A stretch of DNA of 64,000 bases from Panopea generosa (Eukaryota; Mollusca; Bivalvia; Adapedonta; Hiatellidae). The stretch spans positions 42,991,616 to 43,055,615 of the forward strand of contig CM055901.1 in the NCBI GenBank assembly GCA_029582155.1, written 5' to 3'. The notes beneath the pieces were generated by a model. It saw only the letters and a list, made by a program, of their open reading frames with translations. It had not been told where the DNA came from and made no database searches. The position numbers and the translations under genes are program-made. Below, piece by piece: positions 62,001 through 64,000 of the stretch (position 1 is the first letter of the stretch; every line of letters begins with the position of its first letter).

Positions 62001-63269
62001 CTTCTACCACCGAAGTCTTTTACAAAGGACCCAGACTGGGAAGTCCATTTATAAACGTAACTATCACCATCTGTGGGAACGAGAATTACGTCAAATAAGA
62101 AATGAGGTAATGAAGTGCAATACATTAAATACATTTATTTACTCCAACTGTAGACAGGCCATAACTTTCCTCCGCCAGCGACCGTGATATAGCAGTGACA
62201 TAACATGAGCACGCTGACTGGTCAGTTGTTTCAGTGGAAGATGAATCACGTCACAATTTGGTAAACGAATTAAAGTGCTATGAATGTCTGACAGACAGGG
62301 AATTTAATAAGAGATACCCGCTACACGGATAGACAATTTGTTTCCTAGTAATCATTAGGATATATTATTCGTATTAATTTGATACTGTGGAATGACTGCA
62401 GGCTTCTGTTCAACCAACATTTTCTTAAGTTTTTCTTAAATACTTTATTTTACTTTAGGATATTTTTGTGATGACGGCCAATGGTATGTAACAGCTCATT
62501 CGTCAAATGTTCAAATTTAGCTACCGGACCCAGCTCGCTCAATGCTTTATTGTTTATATTCGCGTTGTTGTTGTTGTTTTATGTTTTTTTGCGTCGCTAT
62601 CAACAATTTTTCAGTCATATCGTGACGGTGTCTACTTGAAACAGTATTCTAAGCGCTGTCATACTGGAGTATAATGGCGCAGATATATGCTGTTACACCA
62701 CCCAGCCACATGATACTAACGTCGGTCTGATCAGACCTAGAACTATCCTCTAAATGCTGAGCGTCAAGCAAGAAAGTTTCTAGTACACCATTGTTCAAGC
62801 TTTTTTAACGGCCGGGCTTGGGATCGAACCGCGACCTCCTTTCGAAAACGAGACGGACGCTCTACCACTAGACTACCGCTGTGGTATTAGATTCTTGCAA
62901 TTGGGTATAAATATATGCATTTGTGGTCTTCAGCCAGCGATAAGCCTGGTCATTACATATGTCTTCTTAGGAAATGGCTTCAATTTCAAATCAAACATCA
63001 AAATATTACTTTTATAATGTCTTACTCAAATATATTTCAATGTTCGACTGGTAAGCTAGTGTCCCTGCAATTTGATCGATTGTCGGGATATTCGACGAGT
63101 ATCCGGGGAAAACTTCAGAAAATGTGAATGGACCTTTGTTAGTGCCAGAAATCAAGTCATCTACTTGATCGTAGATAAAAACGCCATTTGTCGTTATAAC
63201 GATGAAATCCTTCTGCGATGACGGCCCTGTACCGTACATATCTTGGCCTCCGTATATGATGTCTATAAC
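59038..63269 (-). CDS. Last three exons of a multi-exon gene, beta-strand-rich, function unknown
   Basis: Coding exons are 63269-63026, 62070-61859 and 59280-59038 (stop at 59038-59040). Borders are acceptor TTTTGCAG and donor TTGA|GTAAGA; acceptor TTCCCACAG and donor AATCAG|GTAACT; acceptor TTCTATTTTCAG. Phases agree (1 then 0), and the upstream border of 63269 is phase 0, so the gene continues beyond the window. The joined 232 residues are polar, Thr/Ser/Asn/Tyr-rich and hold repeated beta-strand-like bits (DFIVITTNGVFIYDQ, DSYVYKWTS, NYIVIDASDQVYTYLLD), each preceded by an IAG/IAV or AAGEL segment. This suggests a propeller or similar repeat fold, probably extracellular. No membrane anchor is seen at the C terminus. 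I do not recognise the family. Confidence 0.72.
59434..59508. repeat. 75-base direct repeat, left copy
   Basis: Matches 59949-60023 at 70 of 75 positions, 515 bases apart. Shared: TTGGACATTGGATCGATAAA and CTGCTTATTTCCAG. Both lie in the last intron of the minus-strand gene. Confidence 0.9.
59949..60023. repeat. 75-base direct repeat, right copy
   Basis: Partner of 59434-59508. The intervening 440 bases are AT-rich and non-coding. Solo ends of a small element or a local duplication are both possible. Confidence 0.9.
60696..60902 (-). repeat. tRNA-headed SINE, family B, copy 3
   Basis: Landmarks shared with 19.3 and 40.7 kb: GATGGCATATCAAG, AATCTGAGTTGAACCAC, TTCTCACAGAAAA and CGGCCACGCACGGAGGACCC at the tRNA-head end. 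It lies in the last intron of the minus-strand gene. Confidence 0.7.
61630..61735. repeat. Dispersed repeat remnant
   Basis: Contains GTTTAAGCGGTCCATCACC and GGCAGCCATTTGTCTTAAGC, a pattern of repeated (T)TAAGCGG/AGCAGCC blocks typical of an interspersed repeat. A further GGCTGCTTAAAACAG at about 61796 may be the same family inverted. Confidence 0.4.
62590..62885 (-). repeat. tRNA-headed SINE, family A, copy 2
   Basis: The minus strand begins with a clear tRNA head: CAGCGGTAGTCTAGTGGTAG (A box) and GGTTCGATCCCAAGC (B box). The body is shared with 20.9-21.2 kb (CAGTATTCTAAGCGCTG, CCTAGAACTATCCTCTAAAT on the plus strand). It lies in an intron of the minus-strand gene. Confidence 0.82.
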
Positions 63270-63484
63270 CTGCAAAAGTTGACAGACATATAATATAAGC
63301 AACTTATTGCCTCATAGTTCACAATTATGAAGAACGACGAAGTGTGAATACTTGAGGTAAAGTAAATATTACAACAGTGTTATTTACACGCTTCACTGTC
63401 TGTATACGTAATTTACGAGCAATAGTTTACTTGATTATATAACATGATCAGTCACTGGTTATTGGTAGGATAATCTATTGATTA

Positions 63485-64000
63485 AGTTATTGATAATTTC
63501 CACATTAGTTAGTGGTAGGATCCACAGATTGTTATTAGTAGGATTCGCAGATGGTTATTGGAAGGATCCACATATGGATTTTGGAAGGATCCGTACCTGG
63601 TTATTGATAGGATTCACAGCTGGTAATTAATAGGTTCCGCAGCTGGTTATTGATAGGATCCACAGCTGATTATTGATAGGATCCACAGCTGGTTATTGAT
63701 AGATTCCGCACATGGTTATTGGTAGGATCCACAGATGGTTATTGGTAGGACCCGGAGCTGATTATTGGTAGGATCCGGAGCTGGTTATTGATACGATCCG
63801 CAGATGGTTATTGATATGATCCGCTGAATGTTATTGGTAGGATCCGCAGCTGGTTATTGGTAGGATCCGCTGATAGTTGTTGATAGGTTCCGCAGATGGT
63901 TATTGATACGTTCCGCAGATGGTTATTGGTAGGATCCGCACCTGGTTATTGATAGGATTCACAGCTGGTAATTAATAGGTTCCGCAGCTGGTTATTGATA
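63485..64000. repeat. 23-bp minisatellite, over 20 copies, cut by window end
   Basis: Units of about 23 bases of the form GGTTATTGATAGGATCCGCA plus GCT, with GAT/GGT and CCGCA/CCACA variants; many contain GGATCC. It lies upstream of the 63269 exon, so probably in an intron of the minus-strand gene. It continues past 64000. Confidence 0.95.

Noticed and set aside
1-64000. CRISPR arrays among the direct repeats
   Set aside because: The repeats are contiguous or diverged tandem units without unique spacers, in a eukaryotic setting with introns.

Overview
This window is eukaryotic nuclear DNA, most likely from a mollusc and probably a bivalve. That is an inference. It rests on the AT-rich sequence, spliceosomal introns with GT/AG borders, several clades of non-LTR retrotransposons (LINEs), tRNA-headed SINEs, a B-box gene of the kind expanded in bivalves, and very long minisatellites. 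No prokaryotic gene organisation is visible. Most of the window is repeats. Only three regions look like host genes; a fourth is a single candidate exon.

Layout: 1-5.7 kb holds parts of an L1/Tx1-type LINE on the minus strand, with ORF2 endonuclease and reverse transcriptase (RT) at 1-2.72 kb and a frameshifted ORF1 at 4.69-5.73 kb. 6.1-8.2 kb holds a tRNA-like sequence, an internally duplicated dispersed repeat, one candidate exon and SINE remnants. 8.73-12.14 kb is a 39-bp minisatellite whose period keeps reading frames open for over 1 kb. 13.2-16.4 kb is a second LINE (minus strand) with a 2A-like motif before its endonuclease. 18.79-20.62 kb is a two-exon gene (minus strand) joining a B-box zinc finger to an IRS-type PTB domain. 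20.9-33.6 kb is mostly non-coding with SINE copies, a LINE RT fragment at 27.5-28.35 kb and simple repeats.

33.6-41.2 kb is a three-exon gene of unknown function (plus strand). Its intron phases agree at both junctions. Its first intron carries two LINE fragments and its second carries about 30 copies of a 46-bp minisatellite. 42.4-44.3 kb is a 59-bp minisatellite. 45.2-45.3 kb is a nested inverted repeat. 45.5-49.1 kb is a 69-bp minisatellite interrupted by three copies of a dimeric hairpin-bearing module.

50.7-55.5 kb is a decayed, 5'-truncated Ty3/gypsy-type retrotransposon with no LTR that I could find. It retains gag, a CCHC knuckle, protease, a stub of RT and integrase. It then shows two unusual parts: a decayed PHD finger at the integrase C terminus, and a further coding region behind a good splice acceptor. 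57.2-58.9 kb contains short dispersed repeats and a possible inverted-repeat-bounded element with its own minisatellite. 59.0-63.3 kb holds the last three coding exons of a minus-strand gene that continues past the window end; a 23-bp minisatellite at 63.5-64.0 kb lies in its upstream intron.

The items I consider most worth checking are the PHD finger and post-integrase ORF of the gypsy element, the B-box/PTB architecture, the 2A-like motif in the LINE, and the composite 69-bp satellite.
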